Assembly (NCBI GenBank): GCA_965276815.1
Contig: CBDIBE010000005.1
Span: 124,001 to 188,000 of the forward strand
Direction: 5' to 3'
DNA length: 64,000 bases
DNA from: JAVVHH01 sp965276815
GTDB lineage: Bacteria > Pseudomonadota > Alphaproteobacteria > Acetobacterales > Acetobacteraceae
The first letter of the stretch is position 1, and the number at the start of each line of letters is the position of its first letter. The notes beneath the pieces were generated by a model, which saw only the letters and a program-made list of their open reading frames with translations, was not told where the DNA came from and searched no databases. Shown here piece by piece: positions 17,046 to 25,193 of this stretch. The position numbers and the translations under genes were made by a program.

Positions 17046-17870
17046 GTGATCAGCTGGAGCCTCGTGGGCTTGCTTGGCGCCCTGGCCGGCGCCGGGGCGA
17101 TCTCCGGTCTGCTGGCCGGCGTGTTCGGCGTCGGCGGCGGCGCGATCGTCGTGACCGTGCTATATCAGGCCTTCCTCTACGCCGGCACGGCGGATGACCT
17201 CTGCATGCGCATGGCGCTCGGAACCGCGTTCGCAATTATGATCCCGACGAGCGCCACCTCCTTCCTCGGCCATCTACGGCGAGGCAGCGCGGACCGCCGA
17301 GTGGCTCGCGCCTGGGCCATGCCGGTGGTGGCCGGCGTCTGCGTCGGCAGCCTAATCGCCAGCCACCTCGATAGCGGCCCGCTGAAGCTCATCTTTGTCG
17401 TGCTCGTGCTGGCAAACGCGATCAAATTGCTGACCGGCTGGCCAGCCTGGCGCGCCGCCTCCGACGAACCGTCTCAGACGGCGATCCGCATCAGCGGCGT
17501 CATGATCGGCCTGCTCTCATCCTTGATCGGGATCGGTGGCGGCATTTTCGGCAACATGTTCCTGACCGCCTATGGGCGCCCGATCCACAACGCGATCGGC
17601 ACGACGGCGAGCCTCGCCGCCTTCATCTCGGTGACCGGCACGGTGACCTTCATCATTTTGGGACTTGGCGTCGCAGGCACGCCGCCCGGTTCGCTCGGCT
17701 TCGTCTCCCTGGTCGCCTTCGTCGTCGTCGCCCCGCTCGCGGCCAGCATGGCGCCGATCGGCGTGCGCTTGGCGCATCGCTTTACCCGGCAACAACTGCG
17801 GATCGGCTTCGGCTTGTTCCTGGTGACGATCTCCGCCAAGTTCCTCACTGGGTTTTTTGGACTCTCGTAA
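17046..17870 (+). CDS. TauE/SafE-family membrane permease
   Basis: This 274-residue membrane protein of the TauE/SafE (DUF81) family has about eight helices, including the two repeated signatures LLAGVFGVGGGAIVVTVLYQAF and GLLSSLIGIGGGIFGNMFLTAYG. Members export or import sulfonate-type and other small organic anions. It starts with GTG nine bases after pxpC, so it likely moves a substrate or product of this operon. Confidence 0.85.
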   Translation: MISWSLVGLLGALAGAGAISGLLAGVFGVGGGAIVVTVLYQAFLYAGTADDLCMRMALGTAFAIMIPTSATSFLGHLRRGSADRRVARAWAMPVVAGVCVGSLIASHLDSGPLKLIFVVLVLANAIKLLTGWPAWRAASDEPSQTAIRISGVMIGLLSSLIGIGGGIFGNMFLTAYGRPIHNAIGTTASLAAFISVTGTVTFIILGLGVAGTPPGSLGFVSLVAFVVVAPLAASMAPIGVRLAHRFTRQQLRIGFGLFLVTISAKFLTGFFGLS

Positions 17871-17956
17871 AAGCTGAGACGGCGTGCCAAGGCGCGTCGT
17901 TAACAAACCCTTCACCCAGCCATGGTTTATTGATGCCGTTCTAAGGCGAAGGTGCG

Positions 17957-18484
17957 ATGCGATTTCCTGAAGCCCGTCCCGAAGACCCGCCGGCTACCGG
18001 CGAGGGCCGGCTGGCCGCGCAGCTTGACGCGGCGAGCAATCTTGCCCTGTTCGGGGCGACAAAACTCGGGCGCGACGTCTGCGCGTCGATCTTCCTGCAC
18101 CACCTTCCCTTGTTCACGTCTGACCGGGACAGCAAGCGGCGCTTTGTCGAATGCCTGCTGCTGCTTGGAATGACCAATCTGCTGACCCGGCTGCTGCGCG
18201 CTCTCGACGGCGTCGACCTCGATGTCGTCAAGCTCGTGGCCGACGGGGCCGAGCATATGATCCTATCCTTCTCGACCGGCAGAAGCCTGAATATCCCGCT
18301 GCACGAAATCGGGCCGCATGCGGCAGCGCGCAGCCAATCTGCCGCCGCATGGAGCACGAAGATCTTGGAGGCGGCCGAGTGTGCAGCGGCACCTGCGCTT
18401 CCGCCGCTGGCAACCAAACCAAATCAAGAGAAACCGCAATCAATCAAGTACCGGCAAAAATACGAGCGGCTCGCTGTCACGTAA
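17957..18484 (+). CDS. Hypothetical protein
   Basis: This 175-residue ORF has no recognised domain. It is largely helical with a leucine-rich stretch FVECLLLLGMTNLLTRLLRALDGVDLDVV, and has a polar, lysine-rich tail (KPNQEKPQSIKYRQKYERLA). No signal peptide or transmembrane helix is evident. It lies downstream of the pxpBC operon after an 86-base gap and converges with the reductase gene at 18494. Translation of this ORF is plausible from codon bias but not proven. Confidence 0.5.
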   Translation: MRFPEARPEDPPATGEGRLAAQLDAASNLALFGATKLGRDVCASIFLHHLPLFTSDRDSKRRFVECLLLLGMTNLLTRLLRALDGVDLDVVKLVADGAEHMILSFSTGRSLNIPLHEIGPHAAARSQSAAAWSTKILEAAECAAAPALPPLATKPNQEKPQSIKYRQKYERLAVT

Positions 18485-18493
18485 GCAATAAGC

Positions 18494-19486
18494 CTACATG
18501 TCCACGACGGTGCGGCCACGGGTTCGGCCTTGCACAATCGCCTCCGCCACTTCGGGAACGTCGTCCAGCGAAACATGCGTCGTCATCGAGTCGAGCTTCG
18601 CCATGTCCAAGTCTCGTGCGAGGCGCGACCAGGCCTCCTCTCGCTTGGCCAGCGGCGCCATGACCGAGTCGATCCCGGCCAGCATCACGCCGCGGAGCAG
18701 AAACGGCATGACCGTCGCGGGCAAGTCCGATCCCTGCGCCAGTCCGCAGGCGGCAACGACGCCGTTATAGCGCGTCGCTGCGAGCACATTGGCCAGCGTG
18801 TGGCTGCCGACGGCGTCGATCGCGGCAACCCAGCGCTCCTTGGCGAGCGGCCGGCCAGGACCGGAGAGCGTGCCCGCGTCGATCACCTCATCGGCGCCCA
18901 GCCCGCGCAGATACGCGCCTTCCTCCGCCGCCCGCCTCGACGAGGCAATGACCCGGTAGCCAAGCCCGTCCAGTAGCGCGATCGCCACGCTGCCCACCCC
19001 GCCGGCCGCGCCGGTCACCAGCACGTCGCCGCGATCAGGTCCGATCCCGGCCTTCTCGATCGCCAGAACCGCGAGCATCGCGGTGTAGCCCGCCGTACCA
19101 ATCGCCATCGCTTGCGATGTGGTGATCCCTTCCGGCAGCCGCACCAGCCAGCCCGACTTGACCCGCGCCCGCCCCGCGAACCCGCCATCATGCCCCTCGC
19201 CGACGCCGAAGCCGTTCAGGATCACGCGGTCGCCTGGCTTGAAAGCCGGGCTTTCCGAGCTCAGCACCTCGCCGGCAAAGTCGATTCCCGGGATCATCGG
19301 AAATTTGCGTAGAATCGGCGCCTTCCCGGTCAGCGCCAGACCGTCCTTGTAGTTCACCGTCGAGTGCTGCACCGCGACCGTCACGTCGCCCGGCATCAGA
19401 TCGTCCTCGCAGAGCGACGTGAACTCCACACGCTGCCCCTGACCCTCCGGCTTCGAGACCCGGATCGCTTTGAACTGGCCGTTCAT
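18494..19486 (-). CDS. acuI: Acrylyl-CoA reductase-like zinc-free MDR oxidoreductase (AcuI/YhdH)
   Basis: This 330-residue medium-chain reductase of the YhdH/AcuI group has AVQHSTVNYKDGLALTGKAP, MIPGIDFAGEVL, the NADPH-binding motif VTGAAGGVGSVAIALLDGLG and SSRRAAEEGAYLRGLGADEV. It lacks the zinc ligands of alcohol dehydrogenases. Known members reduce acrylyl-CoA to propionyl-CoA with NADPH. The start is set at MNGQFKAIRVSKPEG, preceded by GGGAGA. Longer frames upstream are antisense noise from the DUF2891 gene. Confidence 0.9.
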   Translation of the reverse strand: MNGQFKAIRVSKPEGQGQRVEFTSLCEDDLMPGDVTVAVQHSTVNYKDGLALTGKAPILRKFPMIPGIDFAGEVLSSESPAFKPGDRVILNGFGVGEGHDGGFAGRARVKSGWLVRLPEGITTSQAMAIGTAGYTAMLAVLAIEKAGIGPDRGDVLVTGAAGGVGSVAIALLDGLGYRVIASSRRAAEEGAYLRGLGADEVIDAGTLSGPGRPLAKERWVAAIDAVGSHTLANVLAATRYNGVVAACGLAQGSDLPATVMPFLLRGVMLAGIDSVMAPLAKREEAWSRLARDLDMAKLDSMTTHVSLDDVPEVAEAIVQGRTRGRTVVDM

Positions 19487-19499
19487 GATCTCTCCCTTG

Positions 19500-20510
19500 C
19501 TATTCAGCCGCCCCAACCTCGTCCATCGCCAGCAGCGCGTAAGTCGCCAGCCAGTGCTCACCCATATAGTCCGCGTCAAGATGGCCCAGGCTCGCCTCCG
19601 CGTGCCGATCGGCTGCATCCAGCATGACCGGCCGCCTCGCATCCTCCAGCGGCAGCGACGATGCGAGGGCGCGCAAGCACCAGGCGCGGCTGAGGTTCAA
19701 TCCGTCGAGATGCGCGATCTTGCCATCCGTGCGGTCGCTGATGATGGCGGGCGTGAACAGCGCCGGGGGCTCGCGCGCCGCAAGCCGCGGCAAGAATCGG
19801 TCGAACCAGGACCCAAACTCGCGCGGCCGAACTAGCCGCCGCATGCATTCCGCCTCGACCAGCGCCGACGACAAGAAATCATCCTGGCTCGGCTCACCCC
19901 AGGCCGGGCAGTCCGCATCGCCATAGTACCAGCGCTCCGCCGTGCCGGCCAACAGCGCGAACAACGCCTTGTCTCCCCCAATCTCGGCATAATCGGCCGC
20001 CATGCGAAGCGCGAACGCGGTGTTGAAATGCGTGCCGACCCGCACCGGATAGCTCGCGACTGGCAAAAAGCGCCGGAACCGCTCGGCGAACGCCTCCGCG
20101 AGTGGCGATAACGCCTCCGCCCAGCGTGGTTCCGGCAACAGCGCCAGCTCGGCCGCCAGCTTCAGCAACCACCCCCAGCCATACGGCCGCTTGAACCCGC
20201 GTGCCGTGGGCGCCGCCAAATAGACGCACTCACCTGCCACTTTCTCCGACGTGAACTGCAGATCGAACAGCTCCTCGATCACCGCCGCCTCCGGCGCGGC
20301 CGGGAATCGCCGCCGCAGCCGCGCCAGCAGCCAGTAACTATGGACGCAGGAGTGCCAATCGAAGCTGCCGTAGAACACGGGATGCAGTTCGGACGGCGTG
20401 CGCGCGTCTTCCGGCCCGGCCAGGGTGTGATCCGGCTTGTTCGGATACTCCCGGGTGACGTGGCCGAGCGCGATGCGCGCCAGCCGGCCGCCGGTTCCCG
20501 CGTCGATCAA
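19500..20510 (-). CDS. DUF2891 family protein
   Basis: This 336-residue DUF2891 protein is recognisable by HPVFYGSFDWHSCVHSYWLLARL near residue 43, GFKRPYGWGWLLKLAAEL and VGTHFNTAFALRMAADYA, with conserved Trp/His positions suggesting an alpha/alpha toroid-like fold. Function is unknown. The in-frame start is TTG 20510. A strong AAGGAG and an ATG lie about 20 bases upstream, but that ATG opens a frame stopping after six codons, so either TTG is used or a single-base indel sits at the start. Confidence 0.82.
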   Translation of the reverse strand: MIDAGTGGRLARIALGHVTREYPNKPDHTLAGPEDARTPSELHPVFYGSFDWHSCVHSYWLLARLRRRFPAAPEAAVIEELFDLQFTSEKVAGECVYLAAPTARGFKRPYGWGWLLKLAAELALLPEPRWAEALSPLAEAFAERFRRFLPVASYPVRVGTHFNTAFALRMAADYAEIGGDKALFALLAGTAERWYYGDADCPAWGEPSQDDFLSSALVEAECMRRLVRPREFGSWFDRFLPRLAAREPPALFTPAIISDRTDGKIAHLDGLNLSRAWCLRALASSLPLEDARRPVMLDAADRHAEASLGHLDADYMGEHWLATYALLAMDEVGAAE

Positions 20511-20594
20511 TTTCGAAATCGTGCCATGGGGTGAACTCCTTGCCAGGCGGGGTTATCGCGTGATCTCTCGCCGCACGCGTAGTACCATCGTTCG

Positions 20595-21422
20595 ATGTCC
20601 GATGATGATGCCGTCCCATTCGAAAAGCGACGCTTCCGCACCGCCGCCCGGCATTATCTGACGGGGCGGCCGCCATACCCGGCCTGCCTGATCGCCCGCG
20701 TCGCACAAATCTGCGCGCTAGGACCCGGCGACCGCGTCATGGATCTTGGCTGCGGCCCGGGCCAGCTCGCGCGCGCCTTCGCCCCGCTGGCAGCCCAGGT
20801 GATGGCGCTCGATCCCGAGCCGGAGATGCTCCGCGTGGCGCAACAGGCTTCGGAAGGCTTCGGCAACATCGAATGGCAACTCGCCGGGTCGAACGATCTG
20901 TCGCCTCGCTTCGGGCAGTTCCGTCTCGTCTGCATGGGCCGCTCATTCCATTGGATGGATCGGCCAGAGACGCTGCGCCGCCTCGACGGAATGACCACGC
21001 CCGACGGCGCCATCGCGCTGTTCCACGACACGCATCCGGAGGTCCCGGACAACGCGTGGTATGGGAGTTACCGTGATATTTTAAGGCGTTACCGCGACGG
21101 CGAAGTGTCGTTGCACCGGGCGCCCGACTGGATGCGGCACGAAGGCGTGCTGCTCGGTTCCGCCTTCTCGCGCCTCGAGGAGATCGGCGTGTACGAGCGC
21201 CGCGACGTCTCGGTGGACACGCTGCTCGACCGCGCGCTGTCGATGTCGTCCAACTCTCGCGCGCGCCTCGGCGAGCGGGCCGACGCGATGATCGCCGAGC
21301 TGCGCGCCACGCTGCCGCCCGGCGGCGCGCGCGAGGTGATCGTCGGATCCGCCCTGCTCGCCTGGCGGCCGGACTCGCCTCACCGGGTCAGCGACGCCTT
21401 GAACGCGAGCCGTTCGAGGTAG
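20595..21422 (+). CDS. Class I SAM-dependent methyltransferase
   Basis: This 275-residue methyltransferase has SAM motif I in VMDLGCGPGQLARAF (near residue 48), the acidic residue binding ribose in VMALDPEPEML, and a motif II/III region at FRLVCMGRSFHWMDRPETL typical of the Methyltransf_11/UbiE-like group. Substrate unknown. Its 3' end overlaps the convergent antitoxin-like gene by 43 bases, suggesting some antisense interplay or a shorter true C-terminus. Confidence 0.82.
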   Translation: MSDDDAVPFEKRRFRTAARHYLTGRPPYPACLIARVAQICALGPGDRVMDLGCGPGQLARAFAPLAAQVMALDPEPEMLRVAQQASEGFGNIEWQLAGSNDLSPRFGQFRLVCMGRSFHWMDRPETLRRLDGMTTPDGAIALFHDTHPEVPDNAWYGSYRDILRRYRDGEVSLHRAPDWMRHEGVLLGSAFSRLEEIGVYERRDVSVDTLLDRALSMSSNSRARLGERADAMIAELRATLPPGGAREVIVGSALLAWRPDSPHRVSDALNASRSR

Positions 21423-21775
21423 TGCAGCACCAAGGCGACCGCCTCCGGGCCGCCCGCCGCCATGAACGCCGCGGGCGTCTTCCGGCCAAACGGCTTCTCG
21501 GTGATCCGAGTGGCGAGCCATGGCGCTGGCTCCAGCCGAAGGTCTTCCAAATGCCGGTCGATCGCACGCAGCAGCTCGTAACGATCCACTTGCGCGCCAG
21601 CCAACCGGAACCGCGGCCGCTTCCCGCTGGCCGGGCGCGGCGGGCCGCCGATCAGCGCCAGCGCCTGCTCGTCCGCGACGCGCCACCGATCGATCAGCGC
21701 CCAGAACGCCGCGCCGGTGATCGAGCGCTCCGGCGCGTCGCTTTCGTCTCCGCTGCGGTCCTGCGATCCAGCCAC
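21380..21775 (-). CDS. MbcA/ParS/Xre-type antitoxin-like protein (DUF2384), orphan
   Basis: This 131-residue protein has an N-terminal helix-turn-helix-like part (GAAFWALIDRWRVADEQALA, LIGGPPRP) followed by RYELLRAIDRHLEDL and a C-terminal toxin-binding segment KPFGRKTPAAFMAAGGPEAV with ALVLHYLERL. That matches the MbcA/ParS/Xre antitoxin family, which normally partners a RES-domain toxin. No RES gene is adjacent: the neighbours are a methyltransferase and greB. Confidence 0.65.
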   Translation of the reverse strand: MAGSQDRSGDESDAPERSITGAAFWALIDRWRVADEQALALIGGPPRPASGKRPRFRLAGAQVDRYELLRAIDRHLEDLRLEPAPWLATRITEKPFGRKTPAAFMAAGGPEAVALVLHYLERLAFKASLTR

Positions 21776-21869
21776 CGCCTTTGCCTCGCACGCTCCGCCG
21801 CCAATGGCCGATCACGTATGCGCCAGCACCGCTTTCGCCCCCGATCCCGGCCGCGATAAGCCTTCCCTG

Positions 21870-22388
21870 ATGGATGATGATGACGACGAGGCGGACGGCC
21901 CGCCGCGCCTGCCTGGCGGCAAGTTCTACATGACCCCGAACGGCCACGAACGCCTCCGCCGCGAGCTCGCCGACCGCCGCATCGAGCGGCACCGGGTCGT
22001 CGAGATCGTCGCGTGGGCCGCCAGCAACGGCGACCGCAGCGAAAACGCCGACTACAAGGAGGGCAAGCGCCGTCTGCGCGAGATCGACCGCCGCCTCCGC
22101 TTCCTCGACCGCCGGCTGGCGCACGCCGAAGTGGTCGACCCGGCCGCCCAGCCCCGCCGCGACCAGGTATTCTTCGGCGCCACCGTCACCTACGCGAACG
22201 AACAGGACGAGCGCCGCACGGTCTCCATCGTCGGCGTCGACGAGGCGGACATGGCGGAGAGCAAGATCAGCATCGCCTCACCGCTCGCCCTTGCCCTGCT
22301 GCGCGCCCGCGCCGGCGACGAGGTCAAGGTGCGCACGCCGCGCGGCGTGGAGACGATCGAGGTGCTCGAGATCCGTTACGCCAGTTAG
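21870..22388 (+). CDS. greB: Transcription elongation factor GreB
   Basis: This 172-residue Gre factor has an acidic N-terminal run (MDDDDDEADGPP), then YMTPNGHERLRRELADRR, and the coiled-coil tip GDRSENADYKEGKRRLREID with DRRLRFLDRRL, the GreB form of the signature whose acidic residues stimulate transcript cleavage by RNA polymerase. The C-terminal FKBP-like domain has SPLALALLRARAGDEVKVRTP. In-frame ATGs at 21804 and 21717 would add sequence with no family match. Confidence 0.93.
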   Translation: MDDDDDEADGPPRLPGGKFYMTPNGHERLRRELADRRIERHRVVEIVAWAASNGDRSENADYKEGKRRLREIDRRLRFLDRRLAHAEVVDPAAQPRRDQVFFGATVTYANEQDERRTVSIVGVDEADMAESKISIASPLALALLRARAGDEVKVRTPRGVETIEVLEIRYAS

Positions 22389-22401
22389 ACCGCGTGCGGT
22401 C
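22388..22401 (+). terminator. Short hairpin at the end of greB
   Basis: GACCGC-GT-GCGGTC overlaps the greB stop codon. The stem is only six pairs with a two-base loop and no T-run, so any attenuating role before the pirin gene is speculative. Confidence 0.2.
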
Positions 22402-22438
22402 GAGCGCCTATCCTGCAAGCAGCCAAGGAGGCGCGGAC

Positions 22439-23389
22439 ATGAGCTGGCTACCGTCTGAAGATGCGTCGAGCAAAGCCCTGCCCGGGCAGGTGGAGCTCGT
22501 GCTGCTGCCGCGCGCACACGACCTTGGCGGCTTCGAGGTCCGCCGCGCCCTGCCGGCCAGCGAACGCCAGATGGTCGGGCCCTTCATCTTCTTCGACCAG
22601 GTGGGCCCCGGCGAGTTCCTCGCCGGAAGCGGCCTCGACGTGCGCCCGCACCCGCATATCGGCCTCTCGACCGTGACCTATCTCTTCCAGGGCGAGATCT
22701 TGCACCGGGACAGTCTCGGCTCGAACCAGCCAATCGTGCCCGGCGACGTGAACTGGATGACCGCCGGCGGTGGCATCGCCCATTCCGAGCGCACCGGCCT
22801 CGCCCAGCGCAGCCGCGCCAACCCGCTATTCGGCATCCAGTCCTGGGTCGCGCTGCCGAAGGCCGACGAGGAGCGCGCACCGGATTTCGCCCATCATGCG
22901 GCGAGCGCGTTGCCCTTGGTCGAGGACCGCGGCGCCTGGCTGCGCTTGATCGCCGGGTCGGGCTGGGGCCTCGCCGCGCCGGTCGCGGTGTCCTCGCCGC
23001 TGTTCTACGCCGATGCGACGCTCGCGCCTGGCGCCTCGGTAGAAATGCCGCGCGAGCACGAAGAGCGGGCGGCCTATCTGCTCGAAGGCGCGGCCGAGGT
23101 GGCGGGCGACACCTTCGAGGCCGGCCGCATGTTGCTGTTCCGCTCCGGCGACGCGATCGCGCTGCGTGCCGGCCGGCGCGGCGCTCGCATGCTGCTGCTG
23201 GGCGGCGCGGTGATGGACGGCCCGCGCTATTTGTTCTGGAACTTCGTCTCCTCCTCGCGCGAGCGGATCGAGCAGGCCAAGGCCGACTGGCGGCATGGCC
23301 GTTTCGGCCGCGTGCCCGGCGACGAGGCCGAGTTCATCCCGCTGCCCGAGGGCCGCGAGACCATCGAAGCGCAGGGCCGAACGGCATGA
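22439..23389 (+). CDS. Pirin family protein
   Basis: This 316-residue bicupin has the pirin metal-binding signature RPHPHIGLSTVTYLFQGEIL (two His) with H and E in GGGIAHSERTG, and a pirin C-terminal domain around HEERAAYLLEGAAEV. Bacterial pirins act as iron-dependent quercetinases or redox co-regulators. The specific role is not inferable. A strong AAGGAGG precedes the ATG. The stop overlaps the next ATG (ATGA), so it is co-translated with the dehydratase. Confidence 0.9.
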   Translation: MSWLPSEDASSKALPGQVELVLLPRAHDLGGFEVRRALPASERQMVGPFIFFDQVGPGEFLAGSGLDVRPHPHIGLSTVTYLFQGEILHRDSLGSNQPIVPGDVNWMTAGGGIAHSERTGLAQRSRANPLFGIQSWVALPKADEERAPDFAHHAASALPLVEDRGAWLRLIAGSGWGLAAPVAVSSPLFYADATLAPGASVEMPREHEERAAYLLEGAAEVAGDTFEAGRMLLFRSGDAIALRAGRRGARMLLLGGAVMDGPRYLFWNFVSSSRERIEQAKADWRHGRFGRVPGDEAEFIPLPEGRETIEAQGRTA

Positions 23390-24336
23390 TCGATCTCCTC
23401 GAGATCGGCCGCGAGCAGATCGGCGCGGCGCGGCGTCTCATCGCGCCTTATGTGCGGCACACGCCGATTCTGGCCGTGCCGCCCGGCGATTTCGCCATCA
23501 CCGCTGCCGCCCTCGCGCTCAAGCTAGAGTTCATGCAGTACACCGGCTCGTTCAAGGTGCGCGGCGCGTTCGCCAACCTGCTGATGCGCGATATCCCGGC
23601 GGCGGGCGTGGTCGCCGCGTCGGGCGGCAATCACGGCGTGGCTGTGGCCTTCGCCGCGCGCCGGCTGGGCGTCCCCGCCCACATCTTCGTCCCCAGCGTG
23701 GCCTCCCCGGCCAAGATCCGCCTGATCCGCGAGCTGGAAGCCGAACTCGTCATCGTCGGCGACCGTTACGCCGACGCGCTGGAGGCCAGCGAGCGTTTCG
23801 TCGCCGAAAGCGGCGGCCTTCCGGTGCACGCCTATGACCAGCTTGAGACTGTGCTGGGCCAGGGCACGATCGGGCTCGAACTCGAATCCGACGTCCCGGA
23901 CATCGACACCGTGCTGGTCGCCGTCGGCGGCGGCGGGCTGATCGGCGGGATCGCCGCCTGGTATCGGGGGCAGGCGAGGGTGGTCGCGGTCGAGCCGGAA
24001 CTCGCGCCGACGTTGCGCGACGCGCTCTCCGCCGGCCGCCCAGTTGACGCGCCGGCCGGCGGCATCGCCGCCGACTCGCTGGCGCCGCGCCGGGTCGGCG
24101 AAGTGACCTTCGCGATCGCCCGCCAGCACGTCCACGGTGCCGTCGTCGTCTCCGATGACGCGATCCGCGCTGCGCAGCGTGCGCTCTGGGACACGGCCCG
24201 CATCGTCGCCGAGCCCGGCGGGGCCACGGCGCTCGCCGCGCTCACGTCCGGCCGCTACCGCCCGGAGCCCGGCGAGCGCATCGCCGTCCTCGTCTGCGGC
24301 GCGAACACGGCAGCCGTCGATTTCGACCGGGTCTGA
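23386..24336 (+). CDS. PLP-dependent serine/threonine dehydratase (fold type II)
   Basis: This 316-residue fold-type II PLP enzyme carries the Schiff-base lysine in YTGSFKVRGAF (Lys57), SGGNHGVAVAFAARRLG contacting the cofactor, and the phosphate-binding loop VAVGGGGLIGGIAAW. The family includes threonine dehydratase, serine racemase and 3-hydroxyaspartate ammonia-lyase. The short length without a C-terminal ACT domain indicates a catabolic enzyme rather than IlvA. Four-base overlap with the pirin gene. Confidence 0.88.
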   Translation: MIDLLEIGREQIGAARRLIAPYVRHTPILAVPPGDFAITAAALALKLEFMQYTGSFKVRGAFANLLMRDIPAAGVVAASGGNHGVAVAFAARRLGVPAHIFVPSVASPAKIRLIRELEAELVIVGDRYADALEASERFVAESGGLPVHAYDQLETVLGQGTIGLELESDVPDIDTVLVAVGGGGLIGGIAAWYRGQARVVAVEPELAPTLRDALSAGRPVDAPAGGIAADSLAPRRVGEVTFAIARQHVHGAVVVSDDAIRAAQRALWDTARIVAEPGGATALAALTSGRYRPEPGERIAVLVCGANTAAVDFDRV

Positions 24337-24377
24337 CCCCTCGCCATTCGGCTTCTACGGCCACGATCTGAGCCGGG

Positions 24378-25112
24378 TCAGCCGAGGCCTTGAAGGATCA
24401 GCTCGGCCGACAGGGCCAGCAACCCGGCGAAGAAGCAGGTCCGGAACAAGCTCGGCCGGATCCTGCTCCGCATCCAGCCGCCGGCCGCCATGCCCGCCAA
24501 GGCAGGCGCGAGCGCCAGCAGCGATTGGACGGCGGCGCCGAGCGGGAGGGCGCCGTGGAACGCCAGCCCGGCGGCGAGCGCAATGGTCGAGACCGTGAAC
24601 GACAGCCCGAGCGCCTGCACCAGCTCGTCCCGCTCGAGCCCGAGCGCGCCCATATAGGGCACCGCCGGGATGACGAACACGCCCGTCGCCCCGGTCACCA
24701 GTCCGGTCGCCCCACCCACCGCCGGCCCCGCCCAGGCCTCCGCCGCTTCCGGCACGCGCGGGCGAAACCGCGCCAAGCCGGAGACCGCGTAGACCGCCAA
24801 CGCGATACCGAGCCAGGCCGAGGCAAACCCGGCCGCACCGCCGGCGATCACCCCCGATCCCGCCCAAGTCCCGGCGACGATACCGAGCATCATCGGCCAC
24901 AGCCGCCGCGCCAGATCGCCGAGGCGCGGCCCGGCCGCGAGCTGCCATAGGTTCGTCACCAACGAAGGGATCACCAGCAGGGCAGCGGCCTTCGCCGGCG
25001 CCATGACCAGCCCGAGCAACCCCATTCCGACCGTCGGCAACCCCATCCCGATCACGCCTTTGACGAACCCGGCGAGCAAAAAGGTCAGGGCAATCGATGG
25101 CACGGAATGCAT
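24378..25112 (-). CDS. TauE/SafE-family membrane permease
   Basis: This 244-residue TauE/SafE protein has MHSVPSIALTFLLAGFVKGV as the first helix, GMGLPTVGMGLLGLVMAPAKAAA and a second repeat WAGPAVGGATGLVTGATGVF. The start is chosen at the ATG nearest the first helix. The much longer frame up to 25808 is antisense to lysR. It is divergent from the LysR gene, which likely controls it. Confidence 0.85.
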   Translation of the reverse strand: MHSVPSIALTFLLAGFVKGVIGMGLPTVGMGLLGLVMAPAKAAALLVIPSLVTNLWQLAAGPRLGDLARRLWPMMLGIVAGTWAGSGVIAGGAAGFASAWLGIALAVYAVSGLARFRPRVPEAAEAWAGPAVGGATGLVTGATGVFVIPAVPYMGALGLERDELVQALGLSFTVSTIALAAGLAFHGALPLGAAVQSLLALAPALAGMAAGGWMRSRIRPSLFRTCFFAGLLALSAELILQGLG

Positions 25113-25144
25113 GCCGAGAGGTTGCGGTCGCCCGCACCGCTCCA

Positions 25145-25157
25145 CAATGTGGCATTG
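25145..25157. promoter_or_regulatory. Candidate LysR binding palindrome
   Basis: CAATG-TGG-CATTG is a perfect interrupted palindrome in the 81-base divergent gap between the TauE/SafE gene and lysR, 37 bases before the lysR ATG. The location and symmetry fit a LysR-type site. Confidence 0.4.
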
Positions 25158-25193
25158 CTTGAGTCTACCTTCGCCCCGGCCGTAGGCTGGCCC

